Below are positions 1 to 8,761 of a stretch of DNA of 64,000 bases, piece by piece. The position numbers were made by a program, and so were the translations under genes. Where the stretch lies: the NCBI GenBank assembly GCA_002309805.1, contig DBYJ01000055.1, positions 62,001-126,000 of the forward strand. The letters run 5' to 3'. Source of the stretch: Bacteroidales bacterium UBA1189. Its GTDB lineage: Bacteria; Bacteroidota; Bacteroidia; Bacteroidales; Bacteroidaceae. The notes under the pieces are model-generated. The model did no database searches. It saw only the letters and a program-made list of their open reading frames with translations, and was not told where the DNA came from. Position 1 is the stretch's first letter; each line of letters opens with the position of its first letter.

Positions 1-1405
1 AGGCCGATGTGGCGAAGTTGATGCGGCTATTGTTGGTACGGTCTGTCCAAGCGGAGTCGAGGGGTACGTAATTGCTGCCAGGGTAGAGTTCGTTGATGGT
101 TGCCTCGGGGTCTTGGTTAAATGTCGATGAGCGGCTCTGGTTGATGTTGGCTCCTGAGCTGTAGCTGAAGTTGGGGCGTATGATGATACTCCATGTGGTG
201 TCGGGGCGCCACTCGAACTGGAAGTCACCGCTGGCACGGCGGTTCTGGTTGAGTCCCTGATTCCATCGGTTGGAGAACGAGCTGGTGCCGTTTTGCAAGA
301 TGGTTTCGCTGGATGAGCGGCTCTGGGAGTTCCCCTCGGAGAGGCTGAAGTTGACGTTGCCGCCTGCCCTGTATTGATATTGGTTCTGGCGCCATTTCTC
401 GCCGAAGTTCTTGGCCATGTTGAATCCGCCTGCGGTGCTGGTGGTAAGGCCTGTGCTGCCTCCTCCACGTCCGCCTCGTCCGCCGCCTCCGATGCTGCCG
501 CCTGCCACGTTGCCCGTGTTGGCGAAAACGGTGTACTGCTGTTGGCTCTCAAAGCGGTTCATCATGATGCTTCCTGAGTAGAGGCTGTTGATGCCCAACT
601 CCTCGACAAATTCCGTCCGGTGTGTGGGGCGTCCGTAGCCGAGGTCGATATTGCCTATCCAACCCTGCATCATGTTCTTTTTGATTTCCAGGTCGAGGAC
701 GAATTCCTCCTCGCCGTCGTCGATACCCGTCTCGCGCGAGAGGTCGCTCTTGCGCTCGTAGTTCTTGATGCGCTTGATGATGCTGGCAGGCAGGTTTTTG
801 GTGCCGATTTCGCGGTTGTTGCCGAAGAACTCCTCGCCGCCCACCAACAGACGGTCAATCTTACGTCCGTTCATCTTGATGGTGCCGTCGTCTTCTATCT
901 CGATGCCAGGAATCTTGCGGAGCAGCTCCTCCAGCACAGAACCTTCGGGAACGCGGAAGTTCTCGGCGTTAATCATCAGGGTGTCTTCAACCATCTGGAT
1001 ATCGGCCATCTGCGCCTCGATGACAGCCTCCTTCAGTAGGATGGCATCGCTCTTCAGCTTGATGGTGTCCAGCCGAATGGATTCCGTGCGCCTGTCGACG
1101 GTAAATGGCTTGTCCTGTGTGCCGTAGCCAATGTAGGAAATGCGAATGAAGTAATTGCCCGTGTGGACACGCTTCTGCAATTCGAAATGTCCGTTGTTGA
1201 ACGTGGTAATGCCCTCGACGAATGTGCTGTCGGGCAGCGCCATCCATTGGATGGTTGCCTGCGGAACCGGTTCGCCTGTCTCAAAATCCTTCACGACGCC
1301 CTGAACATTCACCGTGCGCTGTTGCTGTGCCATCGCGGCAAGGCTCATAGCCAAACACACGCCCATCAGGGCCATTTTCCTACATTTGCTGAGAATCGAA
1401 GTCAT
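1..1405 (-). CDS. TonB-dependent-receptor-like outer-membrane protein, 5' part (3' end beyond window)
   Basis: At least 468 codons run off the left edge with no stop; the missing part is the C-terminal beta-barrel. The start chosen (ATG at 1403-1405) gives a signal peptide ending near AMA-QQQ. A carboxypeptidase-regulatory-like beta-sandwich follows (about residues 30-110), then a plug-like segment (IPGIEIEDDGTIKMNGRKI) and a Gly-rich linker (GGGGRGGRGGGS) before barrel-type strands. This order fits the Bacteroidota family of regulatory domain plus OMP barrel, related to TonB-dependent receptors. No TonB box or SusD partner is seen here, so the substrate is unknown. It is transcribed in the same direction as the GH97 and EEP genes, but a 186-bp gap separates it from GH97. 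Confidence 0.8.
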   Translation of the reverse strand, partial: MTSILSKCRKMALMGVCLAMSLAAMAQQQRTVNVQGVVKDFETGEPVPQATIQWMALPDSTFVEGITTFNNGHFELQKRVHTGNYFIRISYIGYGTQDKPFTVDRRTESIRLDTIKLKSDAILLKEAVIEAQMADIQMVEDTLMINAENFRVPEGSVLEELLRKIPGIEIEDDGTIKMNGRKIDRLLVGGEEFFGNNREIGTKNLPASIIKRIKNYERKSDLSRETGIDDGEEEFVLDLEIKKNMMQGWIGNIDLGYGRPTHRTEFVEELGINSLYSGSIMMNRFESQQQYTVFANTGNVAGGSIGGGGRGGRGGGSTGLTTSTAGGFNMAKNFGEKWRQNQYQYRAGGNVNFSLSEGNSQSRSSSETILQNGTSSFSNRWNQGLNQNRRASGDFQFEWRPDTTWSIIIRPNFSYSSGANINQSRSSTFNQDPEATINELYPGSNYVPLDSAWTDRTNNSRINFATSA

Positions 1406-1425
1406 ATATTTTTAAAAGGTAATAC

Positions 1426-1443
1426 GCGCAAATTCGTTTGCGC
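1426..1443. promoter_or_regulatory. inverted repeat upstream of the receptor gene
   Basis: Perfect 7-bp arms GCGCAAA and TTTGCGC around TTCG lie 21 bp upstream of the receptor start codon. It could be an operator or an RNA hairpin in the 5' leader. No clear TAnnTTTG box was seen near it. Confidence 0.3.
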
Positions 1444-1526
1444 TACATTTTTCAGACACCTCCCGATAAAAAAGGTTTAAATAGGATTTGTCAAATGGTG
1501 TTACTTTCGCAGTCCTTTCTACTACT

Positions 1527-1561
1527 CAGCCGGCAGCGGCGTGTAATTGCCGTGCCGGCTG
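1527..1561 (-). terminator. hairpin after the GH97 gene
   Basis: GC-rich inverted repeat (CAGCCGGC / GCCGGCTG arms with inner pairing) located 31 bp beyond the GH97 stop. It has no T-run on the minus strand, so it is at best a weak or factor-assisted terminator. Confidence 0.35.
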
Positions 1562-1591
1562 GGCAGGAGTCTCTTTTTGCCCTCCGTCGTG

Positions 1592-3535
1592 TTATTCAAT
1601 CACAGCAGCGAAGCCTCCGTTGCGAGCCATGTGGATGTGGAGCGACGTGCTTTTGTTCACCGTGGCCCGCTCCTGACGGTAGTCCATGGCCATACGGTTG
1701 GCATTCACGCCATCCACAAACGAGGTCATCTGAAGCGTCTTGCCTTCGGGGAGAATGTTGAGTGCGACGTCCAGCTCACGCTCCTTGTCGTTGGTGATTC
1801 CGCCTATGAACCATTTCTGGCCCTTGCGCTTGGCTGTCACGATATACTGTCCGGCTTCTGCTGCCAGCACGCGCGTCTCGTCCCAGTTGACGGGCACGCT
1901 GGTGAGGAAGTCGCGGCAGTCGGGCCACTTGTCATAACGGCAAGGGTTGTCCATCAGCATCTGCAGGTTGCTCTCGAAGAGCACGAAGACAGCCATGTTG
2001 TAGACCTTGGTGCCCACGCCCGGGCAGATGGGGCGGTTGCCATGGTAGTCCTCCGGCTGATAGCAGAGCATGGCGCCTGGCGTGTAGTCCATGGGGCCTA
2101 CGGCATTACGCAGGAAGGGGAGCCACACGCTGTTCTTGGGCGTACAGCCTCCGTTGAATTCCATGCCGCGGACACCCTCGAACGTTAGCACGTTGGGATA
2201 ACGGTACTCCAGGCCGCTGGGATGGAAGGCTCCGTGGAAATCGACCATGATGTGGTGCTTGGCAGCTTCCTTGGCCACACGGTCGTAGTAGTCAATCATC
2301 CATTGATCCTGACGGTCCATGAAGTCAATCTTCGTGCCCACGATGCCCCACTCCTCGAACTTTGCGAAGAGGTCCATGTTGTGCTCCACGGTCAGCCAGG
2401 GCAGCCAGACGAAGATGCCCACGTTCTTCGCCTTGGCGTAGCGGATCAGCTCGGGAAGGTTCACCTCGGGGTTGGTGCGATAGGGGTCACGGGTGTTCAG
2501 CGCCCAGCCCTCATCCATGATGATGTAGGGCACGCCGTTGCGCGAGGCAAAGTCCACAAAGTACTTGTAGGTGTCGAGGTTGATGCCGCTCTTGAAGGTC
2601 ACATCCGGCCCGTAGGGGATGCCGTTGAGCCAGTCCCAGCAGGTCTGTCCGGGCTTAATCCAGCGGGTGTCCTCTATCTGGCACTTCTGCGCCAGGCGCA
2701 TGGGCATGGTGTTCTCTGCCAGGCGGCCGTCCTCCTGCGTAATCAGCAAGTAACGCCAGGGGAAGGTGCGCGTGCCGCTGGTCTTGGCGATGTAGTCAGC
2801 CTCCTTCAGGATGCGCTGGCTTCGGTCGCCCTGGTCCTCGTACTCCAGAGGTGCCTTGGGCTGGATGGCCGACAGACTGTTATCGGCATTGCCTTTCAGA
2901 AACAGACCGGGATAGCTGACGAGGTCGAATTCGCTGAGCAGGATCTTCTGGCTCTTGCCCATAATCAGCACGGGCAGCTCCGACATCCTGTCGTCCTTCT
3001 TCCACTCGTTGCTTTTGACGAAGGAGTAGTTCTCCTCGCAGCTGGTCTTGAAGCCGCCCGGCTGCTGCAGCACCAGGTCGCAGTCTTCAGCCAGCTGGAA
3101 GATGGTGTTCTCCTGCATCACCTCAATTTCGCCCGGCAGCGATGTCCTCATGCGGAAAGCCACGCCGTCGTTGTAAAGACGGAAGTCAACGGCATAGCCG
3201 CCCTTCATGTCCAGCGTGAGCAGCGTGTAGTTGTTTTCCACCTGACTGTACTTCAGGGGAAGCAGGGGCGTCACGGTCTCTTTGACCTTGCGGACACTCT
3301 TTTTCTTCAGGACGGGTTTGGCACCCAATGTTCTGTCAGAGAGCTGCATGCCAATGACACTCTTTTTCAGCAGTGTCTCGCCATGGCTCACCACGTCATA
3401 GTAAATACGGTCTGCAAGCGTGACGCTTACACTTGTCTGTCCGTCAGGACTCTGGGCTTTTACCACTTTCTGGGCATGGCCTGCGAGGCAGGCAGCCGCC
3501 AAGAGGATAAGGGATATGGCTCTTCTTGTTTTCAT
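1592..3535 (-). CDS. GH97 family glycoside hydrolase, secreted
   Basis: 647 residues, the normal length for glycoside hydrolase family 97 (SusB and alpha-galactosidase relatives), enzymes that release terminal alpha-linked glucose or galactose in the periplasm. A signal peptide with a type I cleavage site after AGHA is present. The N-terminal beta-sandwich is about residues 25-290, the TIM barrel about 300-560, and a C-terminal beta domain follows. The motif TKIDFMD places an Asp at 404, where retaining GH97 enzymes have their nucleophile and inverting SusB-type enzymes do not. Glutamates 453 and 459 (TFEGVRGMEF) are likely acid/base or calcium ligands. I therefore infer a retaining enzyme, alpha-galactosidase more likely than alpha-glucosidase. 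It follows the EEP gene by 63 bp, probably in one transcript. Confidence 0.92.
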   Translation of the reverse strand: MKTRRAISLILLAAACLAGHAQKVVKAQSPDGQTSVSVTLADRIYYDVVSHGETLLKKSVIGMQLSDRTLGAKPVLKKKSVRKVKETVTPLLPLKYSQVENNYTLLTLDMKGGYAVDFRLYNDGVAFRMRTSLPGEIEVMQENTIFQLAEDCDLVLQQPGGFKTSCEENYSFVKSNEWKKDDRMSELPVLIMGKSQKILLSEFDLVSYPGLFLKGNADNSLSAIQPKAPLEYEDQGDRSQRILKEADYIAKTSGTRTFPWRYLLITQEDGRLAENTMPMRLAQKCQIEDTRWIKPGQTCWDWLNGIPYGPDVTFKSGINLDTYKYFVDFASRNGVPYIIMDEGWALNTRDPYRTNPEVNLPELIRYAKAKNVGIFVWLPWLTVEHNMDLFAKFEEWGIVGTKIDFMDRQDQWMIDYYDRVAKEAAKHHIMVDFHGAFHPSGLEYRYPNVLTFEGVRGMEFNGGCTPKNSVWLPFLRNAVGPMDYTPGAMLCYQPEDYHGNRPICPGVGTKVYNMAVFVLFESNLQMLMDNPCRYDKWPDCRDFLTSVPVNWDETRVLAAEAGQYIVTAKRKGQKWFIGGITNDKERELDVALNILPEGKTLQMTSFVDGVNANRMAMDYRQERATVNKSTSLHIHMARNGGFAAVIE

Positions 3536-3598
3536 AGGTAATGATGTTTTTTCTATTTCTCTCCACGCCCGTTGAAGCAGCGGACGTTGATTTTAATG

Positions 3599-4453
3599 TC
3601 AGAGGCTGAAGATGAGGCTGATGGGGTAGTGGTCGGAGATGAAGGGAGCCCCGTAGTCGCCCTTGAGGCAGTGGAACTCCAGCGGGGTAACGTCGCGTAC
3701 GAAGAAGTGGTCGATGACGTCGGCATGGCGTCCCCAGGCGTTGAAGGTACCCTCGTTGTCGGTGATGGGGGCTACATCGCGGGCCACCTTCATGTGAGCC
3801 TTCTCTTCCAGCGGGCGGAAGATGACGTCCTCGATGGTGCTGTTCATGTCGCCGCCCAGGATGACGGGTACGCCGGCGGGAACGAGCTCGTCAATGAACT
3901 TGCAGAGCAGCAGCACGCTCTCGCGCCGCGCCACGGGGCCTACGTGGTCCAGATGGGTGTTGAGGTAGGCAATCTTCTGTCCCGTCTTCTTCTCTTGCAG
4001 CAGGACGTAGGTGACGGTGCGTCGGCAGGCTCCGTCCCAGCCCAGCGACACCTGCTCGGGCGTTTCGCTGAGCCAGCGTGTGGTGCTGTCGAGGAGGCGG
4101 AAGCGGCGCTTGTTGTAGTAGATGACCATGAATTCGCCCTCGTTCTTGCCGTCGTCGCGGCCCACGCCGATGTGGCCATAGCCCTTGGCCTTCTTGTTGA
4201 TGTACGCCAGCTGGTCGGGCAGCACTTCCTGCATGCCAATCATGTCGGGCTTCTCACGTTTCAGCAGGTTGATGGTAGCCTGCCTACGGTTCATCCAGCA
4301 GTTCTCGCCGTCGGCCTTGGCAGCGTTGGCGGCACCGCCGCTGTTGCGGATGTTGTAGGAGATGACCTTGAAGTCCTTCGCCTGAAGGGCGGTTGGCAGA
4401 GCTGTGATAGCGAGTAGCAGGGCTGCCAGAATGATACGCTGATTCTTCTTCAT
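3599..4453 (-). CDS. secreted endonuclease/exonuclease/phosphatase (EEP) family hydrolase
   Basis: 284 residues with a signal peptide (cleavage near LQA-KD). All core motifs of the EEP (DNase I-like) fold are present: SYNIR with Asn34, MQEV with Glu76, NTHLDH with His167, GGDMN with Asp202 and Asn204, IDHFF with Asp248, and SDHYP with Asp274/His275. These residues bind Mg2+ and cleave phosphodiester or phosphomonoester bonds. Secreted Bacteroidota members next to glycosidases are common, but their substrate is not known; a nuclease, a sphingomyelinase-like enzyme or a sugar-phosphate phosphatase are possible. It is the first gene of the minus-strand group with GH97. A TATCTTCG box (rc at 4489-4496) is a poor -7 candidate. 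Confidence 0.88.
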   Translation of the reverse strand: MKKNQRIILAALLLAITALPTALQAKDFKVISYNIRNSGGAANAAKADGENCWMNRRQATINLLKREKPDMIGMQEVLPDQLAYINKKAKGYGHIGVGRDDGKNEGEFMVIYYNKRRFRLLDSTTRWLSETPEQVSLGWDGACRRTVTYVLLQEKKTGQKIAYLNTHLDHVGPVARRESVLLLCKFIDELVPAGVPVILGGDMNSTIEDVIFRPLEEKAHMKVARDVAPITDNEGTFNAWGRHADVIDHFFVRDVTPLEFHCLKGDYGAPFISDHYPISLIFSL

Positions 4454-4589
4454 ATTTTAAAATAAGTTTAAGTGATATTTCTGGGCTGCGAAGATAGGAA
4501 AAAGGATGTAAAAAACCGCAAATAGAAGAATAAAATGCCCGAAATGACGATTTTTTTCCACTTCTTTATGGTGGTTGAAGTTTTTTTTG

Positions 4590-4597
4590 TACCTTTG
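4590..4597 (+). promoter_or_regulatory. Bacteroidota -7 box for the PPIase gene
   Basis: TAccTTTG, matching the Bacteroidota sigma-factor -7 consensus, 83 bp upstream of the start codon. No clean TTTG -33 box is placed 19-21 bp upstream. Confidence 0.5.
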
Positions 4598-4680
4598 CGC
4601 GCTAAAATTGCAGTCAGGCTGGAAAACCGCCTGCAAAAAGCACATTTTAAGACGATAAATTTTAACTTAATAAAAACGAA

Positions 4681-6825
4681 ATGGCAACATTAGGAAAAAT
4701 CAGAAAGCATGGGTGGCTGCTGCTTGTCGTCATCGGCATCGCCCTTCTTGCTTTCATCGTCGGCGACGGCATCAAGGCCCTCGGCCCGAGTAAGAACATC
4801 CGCAACGTCGGTGAAATCAATGGCGACAAAATCTCCGTTGAGGAGTATCAGAAAGCAGTTAACGAGTACGAAGAGGTTGTCCGCTTCGCCCGCGGCAACA
4901 ACACCATCACCGAGGCTGAGATCGCTCAAATCAAGGATGAGGTGTGGAACCAGATGGTCAGCACCAAGCTGATTGAGGATGAGGTAAGCCGTCTTGGCAT
5001 CACCGTCACCCCCGCTGAGCTTGAGGCCGCCCTCGACGAGGGCTCGCACTCGCTGCTTGCCCAGTCGATGTTTGTCAATCAGCAGACCGGTAAGTTCGAC
5101 AAGGACCTGCTCTATAACTTCCTTAGTGAGTACAACAGCATGGACGCTTCGACGATGCCCTCACAGTACGTGGATTACTACCGTAACCTCTATCGCTACT
5201 GGAACTTCATCGAGAGCAACCTGAAGCAGGAACTCCTTCTGGAGAAGTACGAAGCCCTCGTCACCAATGCCCAGCTGAGCAATCCCGTGGCAGCCCAGAA
5301 GGCCTACGACGGACGCAACAACTACTGCAAGCTGGCCTTTACCGTCATCCCGTTCACCAGCCTCTCCGACTCGGCTGTCACCGTCACGGATGCCGACCTG
5401 CGTGCTGTCTATAATGAGCACAAGGAGAACTACCGTCAGTATGCCGAGGGCCGCGATGTGAAGTACATCGACGTTGCCGTGGTGCCGAGCGACGAAGACC
5501 GTACTGCCCTCATGGCAGAGGTTTCCGAGGTTGCCGGTCAGCTGGCTGAGACTCCCGAGAGCGAAATCGATGCCGTTGTCCGCATGTCCGAATCCACCAT
5601 CCCGTTCAGCCTGATGCCCCGCACGGCTGCCGGTCTGGCCGAGGATGTGGCTGAGCGTATCGCCAGCATGAACATCGGCGAGGTTGCCCCCGCTTACTAC
5701 AACGAGGCCGACGACAGCTACAACACCTTCAAGCTCCTGGCCAAGGCCACGGCTCCCGACTCCATCCAGTTCCGTCAGATTCAGGTGACGGAGGAGGAAG
5801 AGGCTCGCCGTACCGAACTCAGCGACAGCATCTACAATGCTCTCCTCGCCGGAGCCGACTTTGCCGAACTGGCAGAGCGCTACGGACAGCCTACCGAGCC
5901 CAACTGGCTGGGTTCTGCCAGCTACGAGCGCAGCACCATCATTGGCGACAACGCCACCTACCTCGTCACGCTCAACAGCATGAAGAAGGGCGAGATCCGC
6001 AAGCTCTCCCTTCAGGGCGTCGACCTCATCCTTCAGGTTACTGAAACGAAGAATCCTGTCGACAAGTACCTCGTGGCTGACATCAAGCGCCCAGCTTATT
6101 TCAGCAAGGACACCTACAACGCCGCCTATAACCGTCTGAGCCAGTTCGTGGCTTCGAACCAGTCCATCGACGATTTCAAGGCCAATGCCGAGGAGGCAGG
6201 CTTCCGTCTGCTTGACCTGAAGGGCCTTCAGAACTCCGCCCACAACATCGGCGGCGTTTCCAGCACCCGCGATGCCCTCCGCTGGGCCTTCGGTGCCAAG
6301 AAGGGCGAGGTTTCCCAGATTTTCGAGGCAGGAGCCAACGACCATCTGCTGGCGCTTGCACTTGAGGACATCCATCCTGCAGGCTACGCTTCGCTGGAGA
6401 CCGTCAAGGACATGCTGACGTACGAGGCTACCAACAACAAGAAGGCCGAGAAGATTCTTGCCAGTGTCAAGAACGTGAAGACGTTGGCCGAGGCTGCTGC
6501 CCTCGACGGCGCCAAGTCCGACACGCTGGCCCGCGTCACCTTCTCATCGCCCGTCTTCGTGAGCGCAGTTCCCGCCAGCGAACCCGCCCTCAGCGGCGTA
6601 GCTGCAACGTTGGAGCAGGGACAGACCGCAGGCCCCATCAAGGGCAACGGCGGTATCTACTTCGTGCAGGTTGTTGAGCGCGGACAAGGCGCCCAGACCT
6701 TCGACGCCGCTCAGGAGCAGAAGAACGCCGTCTCCACCGCAACCCGCAGCCTTGGTCATACCCGCCTCATCAACGAGCTCTTCACCAAGGGCAAGGTGGT
6801 TGACAACCGTTACCTCTTCTTCTAA
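4681..6825 (+). CDS. SurA/PpiD-like peptidylprolyl isomerase, inner-membrane anchored
   Basis: 714 residues. One N-terminal membrane anchor (about residues 12-31) follows a short basic cytoplasmic end, then a SurA_N-like helical chaperone segment, a parvulin-type rotamase region (about 360-470, FRQIQV then GADFAELAERYG) and a C-terminal helical region with a second, degenerate parvulin-like part. This is the PpiD-type plan: a periplasmic folding factor for outer-membrane and secreted proteins. It is monocistronic as far as seen, with its own -7 box and a strong terminator. The last 79 bp of the coding region plus the terminator are duplicated at 8595-8751. Confidence 0.85.
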   Translation: MATLGKIRKHGWLLLVVIGIALLAFIVGDGIKALGPSKNIRNVGEINGDKISVEEYQKAVNEYEEVVRFARGNNTITEAEIAQIKDEVWNQMVSTKLIEDEVSRLGITVTPAELEAALDEGSHSLLAQSMFVNQQTGKFDKDLLYNFLSEYNSMDASTMPSQYVDYYRNLYRYWNFIESNLKQELLLEKYEALVTNAQLSNPVAAQKAYDGRNNYCKLAFTVIPFTSLSDSAVTVTDADLRAVYNEHKENYRQYAEGRDVKYIDVAVVPSDEDRTALMAEVSEVAGQLAETPESEIDAVVRMSESTIPFSLMPRTAAGLAEDVAERIASMNIGEVAPAYYNEADDSYNTFKLLAKATAPDSIQFRQIQVTEEEEARRTELSDSIYNALLAGADFAELAERYGQPTEPNWLGSASYERSTIIGDNATYLVTLNSMKKGEIRKLSLQGVDLILQVTETKNPVDKYLVADIKRPAYFSKDTYNAAYNRLSQFVASNQSIDDFKANAEEAGFRLLDLKGLQNSAHNIGGVSSTRDALRWAFGAKKGEVSQIFEAGANDHLLALALEDIHPAGYASLETVKDMLTYEATNNKKAEKILASVKNVKTLAEAAALDGAKSDTLARVTFSSPVFVSAVPASEPALSGVAATLEQGQTAGPIKGNGGIYFVQVVERGQGAQTFDAAQEQKNAVSTATRSLGHTRLINELFTKGKVVDNRYLFF

Positions 6826-6904
6826 GAGACCAGTCAGGGCGACCCACAAACCCTGTCGCTCCCCAATACACAGAGGTACGCGCACACGCGCGTACCTCTT
6901 TTTG
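6747..6904 (+). repeat. 158-bp direct repeat, copy 1 (end of PPIase gene plus terminator)
   Basis: Covers the last 79 bp of the PPIase gene, its stop codon and the downstream terminator. Copy 2 at 8595-8751 differs by about three changes: T/C at 6760, C/T in the AACCG/AATCG site and one A deletion. The two copies bracket the DUF4143 ATPase gene. Confidence 0.9.
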
Positions 6905-6905
6905 T
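6873..6905 (+). terminator. rho-independent terminator of the PPIase gene
   Basis: Perfect 11-bp stem GAGGTACGCGC / GCGCGTACCTC with an ACAC loop followed by TTTTTGT. Confidence 0.9.
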
Positions 6906-6974
6906 CTTTCTCTTCTTTTTGGGCACAATCTCAACTTTTTTGCAACTTTGCACCAAGTTATAACGCAAAAAAAC

Positions 6975-7053
6975 GGAATAAGTGGGTATATTTGTGGCCT
7001 TAAAAACGGAATAAGTTGGTAAAAATATGTTTAAAAATATGGAATAAGTGGAT
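6975..7053 (+). repeat. three-copy phased direct repeat upstream of DUF4143 ATPase
   Basis: GGAATAAGTGGGTA at 6975, GGAATAAGTTGGTA at 7008 and GGAATAAGTGGAT at 7041, each exactly 33 bp (about three helical turns) apart. The last copy ends 6 bp before the -33 box of the ATPase promoter, the place for an operator read from one face of the helix. The binding protein is unknown. Confidence 0.85.
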
Positions 7054-7059
7054 TTTCTG

Positions 7060-7090
7060 TTTGTCGGATGAGGGAAATGTTGTAATTTTG
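7060..7090 (+). promoter_or_regulatory. promoter of DUF4143 ATPase gene
   Basis: -33 box TTTG (7060-7063), 19-bp spacer and -7 box TAatTTTG (7083-7090), 23 bp before the start codon. It matches the Bacteroidota consensus closely. Confidence 0.8.
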
Positions 7091-7113
7091 CATCGGATTA
7101 AAACAAAAGAATT

Positions 7114-8481
7114 ATGCTTGAACGTAAATTTACACAATTTCTGGAACACTTCCTTAAGGAAGAACCTAACAAAATTCTTCTCGTCAACGGCGCACGACAA
7201 ATAGGAAAATCCTATCTTATTCGTTATGTTGGACAGAAACTTTTCACACATTTCGTTGAAATCAACCTAAAGGAAGATAAGGAAGGTGATCAGGTTTTTG
7301 CCGATGTACATACAACCAACGACCTCTACATGCGTTTGAGCAATTATTACTCAAAACCTTTAGGTGACAAATCCAATACTCTCGTGTTTTTGGACGAGAT
7401 TCAAAGCTATCCTCATCTGATGACAATGCTAAAGTTTCTCAATCAGGAGTCACGCTACAGATTCATCGCGAGCGGGTCCCAATTAGGTGTTGCCCTTTCG
7501 GAAACTCCTTCGGTTCCACTTGGCAGTGTGACCATCGAGCAGATGTATCCTCTCGACTTTGAGGAATTTCTGTGGGCTACAGGCATCGGCAAAGAATGGA
7601 TTGAGAACATTCGGCAGAACTATCTCCGTAAAGAGGCATTGGACGAAAGTACGCATAATATCCTTTTGAAAAGATTCCAATACTACCTGCTTGTCGGCGG
7701 ATTACCCGAAGCCATCAATAATTATCTTGCGGACAGGAATATGGTTCGTGTCAGGGCGACCCATAGAGATATATACGATCTTTATCGCATCGATGCTTCT
7801 CAGTATGACGACGAGCACAAACTGAAGATTCGCAAGATATACGATCTAATTCCAAGCAATCTGGAAAACAAAAAGAAACGCATCGTATATAAAAATATTG
7901 AAGATAAGAAAGGAAAAACTTTTTCTGACTATGCGGATGAGTTTGAATACCTGACTAATTCGGGCGTAGCCTTGGAAGTATCTGCAATCAGTAACCCTCA
8001 TTTTCCCCTTGCCGAATCAGAGCAGAAACGCCTTGTGAAACTCTACTTGAACGATGTGGGGTTACTGACCAACCTCCTTTATGGAGTGAACGTGAACGCT
8101 GTCCTACAAGACATCAAAAGTATCAACCTTGGCACGGTGTATGAGTCTGTTGTTGCTCAGGAACTGGCTGCACATGGTTTCAAACTACATTATTTTGATA
8201 ATAAGAAAAAGGGCGAGGTTGATTTCTTGATAGATGACTATGACCAGCTAACGGTTTTGCCATTAGAGATAAAGTCGGGAAAGGACTACACAGAGCATAG
8301 CGCACTCTCAAAGTTTCTTGATAACCCTGATTATGGCATAAATCGTGCATTCGTTTTTTCTAACGAGCGAGAAATCTTCAGGAAAAGAGGAGCAACTTAT
8401 CTCCCCATCTACTATTGTATGTTTCTATATAATGAGTATCGTGAAGAACCTGTGATACTGCCTGAATTGGAAGTTATCTGA
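7114..8481 (+). CDS. AAA ATPase with C-terminal DUF4143 (PD-(D/E)XK-like) domain
   Basis: 455 residues. Walker A is GARQIGKS (26-33), Walker B LVFLDEIQ (Asp94-Glu95), and a sensor-like FIASGSQ follows. The C-terminal part has GEVDFLID followed by LEIKSGK, the E-x-K signature of PD-(D/E)XK nuclease folds. This is the AAA_14/DUF4143 family, abundant and variable in Bacteroidota. Its function is not established; nuclease, defence or toxin-like roles have been supposed. The gene is AT-rich compared with the PPIase gene and sits between two copies of a 158-bp repeat, so I infer recent acquisition. It has its own promoter and a triple repeat directly upstream, which suggests tight or self-regulated expression. 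Confidence 0.85.
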   Translation: MLERKFTQFLEHFLKEEPNKILLVNGARQIGKSYLIRYVGQKLFTHFVEINLKEDKEGDQVFADVHTTNDLYMRLSNYYSKPLGDKSNTLVFLDEIQSYPHLMTMLKFLNQESRYRFIASGSQLGVALSETPSVPLGSVTIEQMYPLDFEEFLWATGIGKEWIENIRQNYLRKEALDESTHNILLKRFQYYLLVGGLPEAINNYLADRNMVRVRATHRDIYDLYRIDASQYDDEHKLKIRKIYDLIPSNLENKKKRIVYKNIEDKKGKTFSDYADEFEYLTNSGVALEVSAISNPHFPLAESEQKRLVKLYLNDVGLLTNLLYGVNVNAVLQDIKSINLGTVYESVVAQELAAHGFKLHYFDNKKKGEVDFLIDDYDQLTVLPLEIKSGKDYTEHSALSKFLDNPDYGINRAFVFSNEREIFRKRGATYLPIYYCMFLYNEYREEPVILPELEVI

Positions 8482-8594
8482 TTATATGTGGATTCATGGA
8501 CGAGAAAGCAATTTTAGATTGAAAAGAAGCAAATGAAGAAGTGTGTTCCAAGTTCAGGCAAAACTAGGAATCACAACTTCTGCAACCTTATCAT

Positions 8595-8751
8595 CAGCCT
8601 TGGTCACACCCGCCTCATCAACGAGCTCTTCACCAAGGGCAAGGTGGTTGACAATCGTTACCTCTTCTTCTAAGAGACCAGTCAGGGCGACCCACAACCC
8701 TGTCGCTCCCCAATACACAGAGGTACGCGCACACGCGCGTACCTCTTTTTT
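8595..8751 (+). repeat. 158-bp direct repeat, copy 2
   Basis: Second copy of the PPIase 3' end (SLGHTRLINELFTKGKV codons onward) plus terminator, without the rest of the gene. It has about 98 percent identity to 6747-6904 by eye. It marks the right edge of the inserted ATPase segment. Confidence 0.9.
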
Positions 8752-8752
8752 T
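8720..8752 (+). terminator. duplicated terminator
   Basis: Same 11-bp stem and ACAC loop as at 6873-6905, followed by seven T. It lies within repeat copy 2 and probably now ends the ATPase transcript. Confidence 0.85.
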
Positions 8753-8761
8753 ATTTTATAG

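Noticed and set aside
1..1405. SusC-type receptor with SusD partner
   Set aside because: No SusD gene and no long SusC-type plug; it fits the smaller OMP barrel family better.
2222..3541. 439-codon frame opposite the GH97 gene
   Set aside because: Shadow frame; GH97 motifs and signal peptide are on the minus strand.
6975..7053. CRISPR-like array
   Set aside because: Only three short copies, AT-rich, with intervals too short for spacers and no cas genes; the same holds for the arrays at 9007, 15023, 23123 and 47731.
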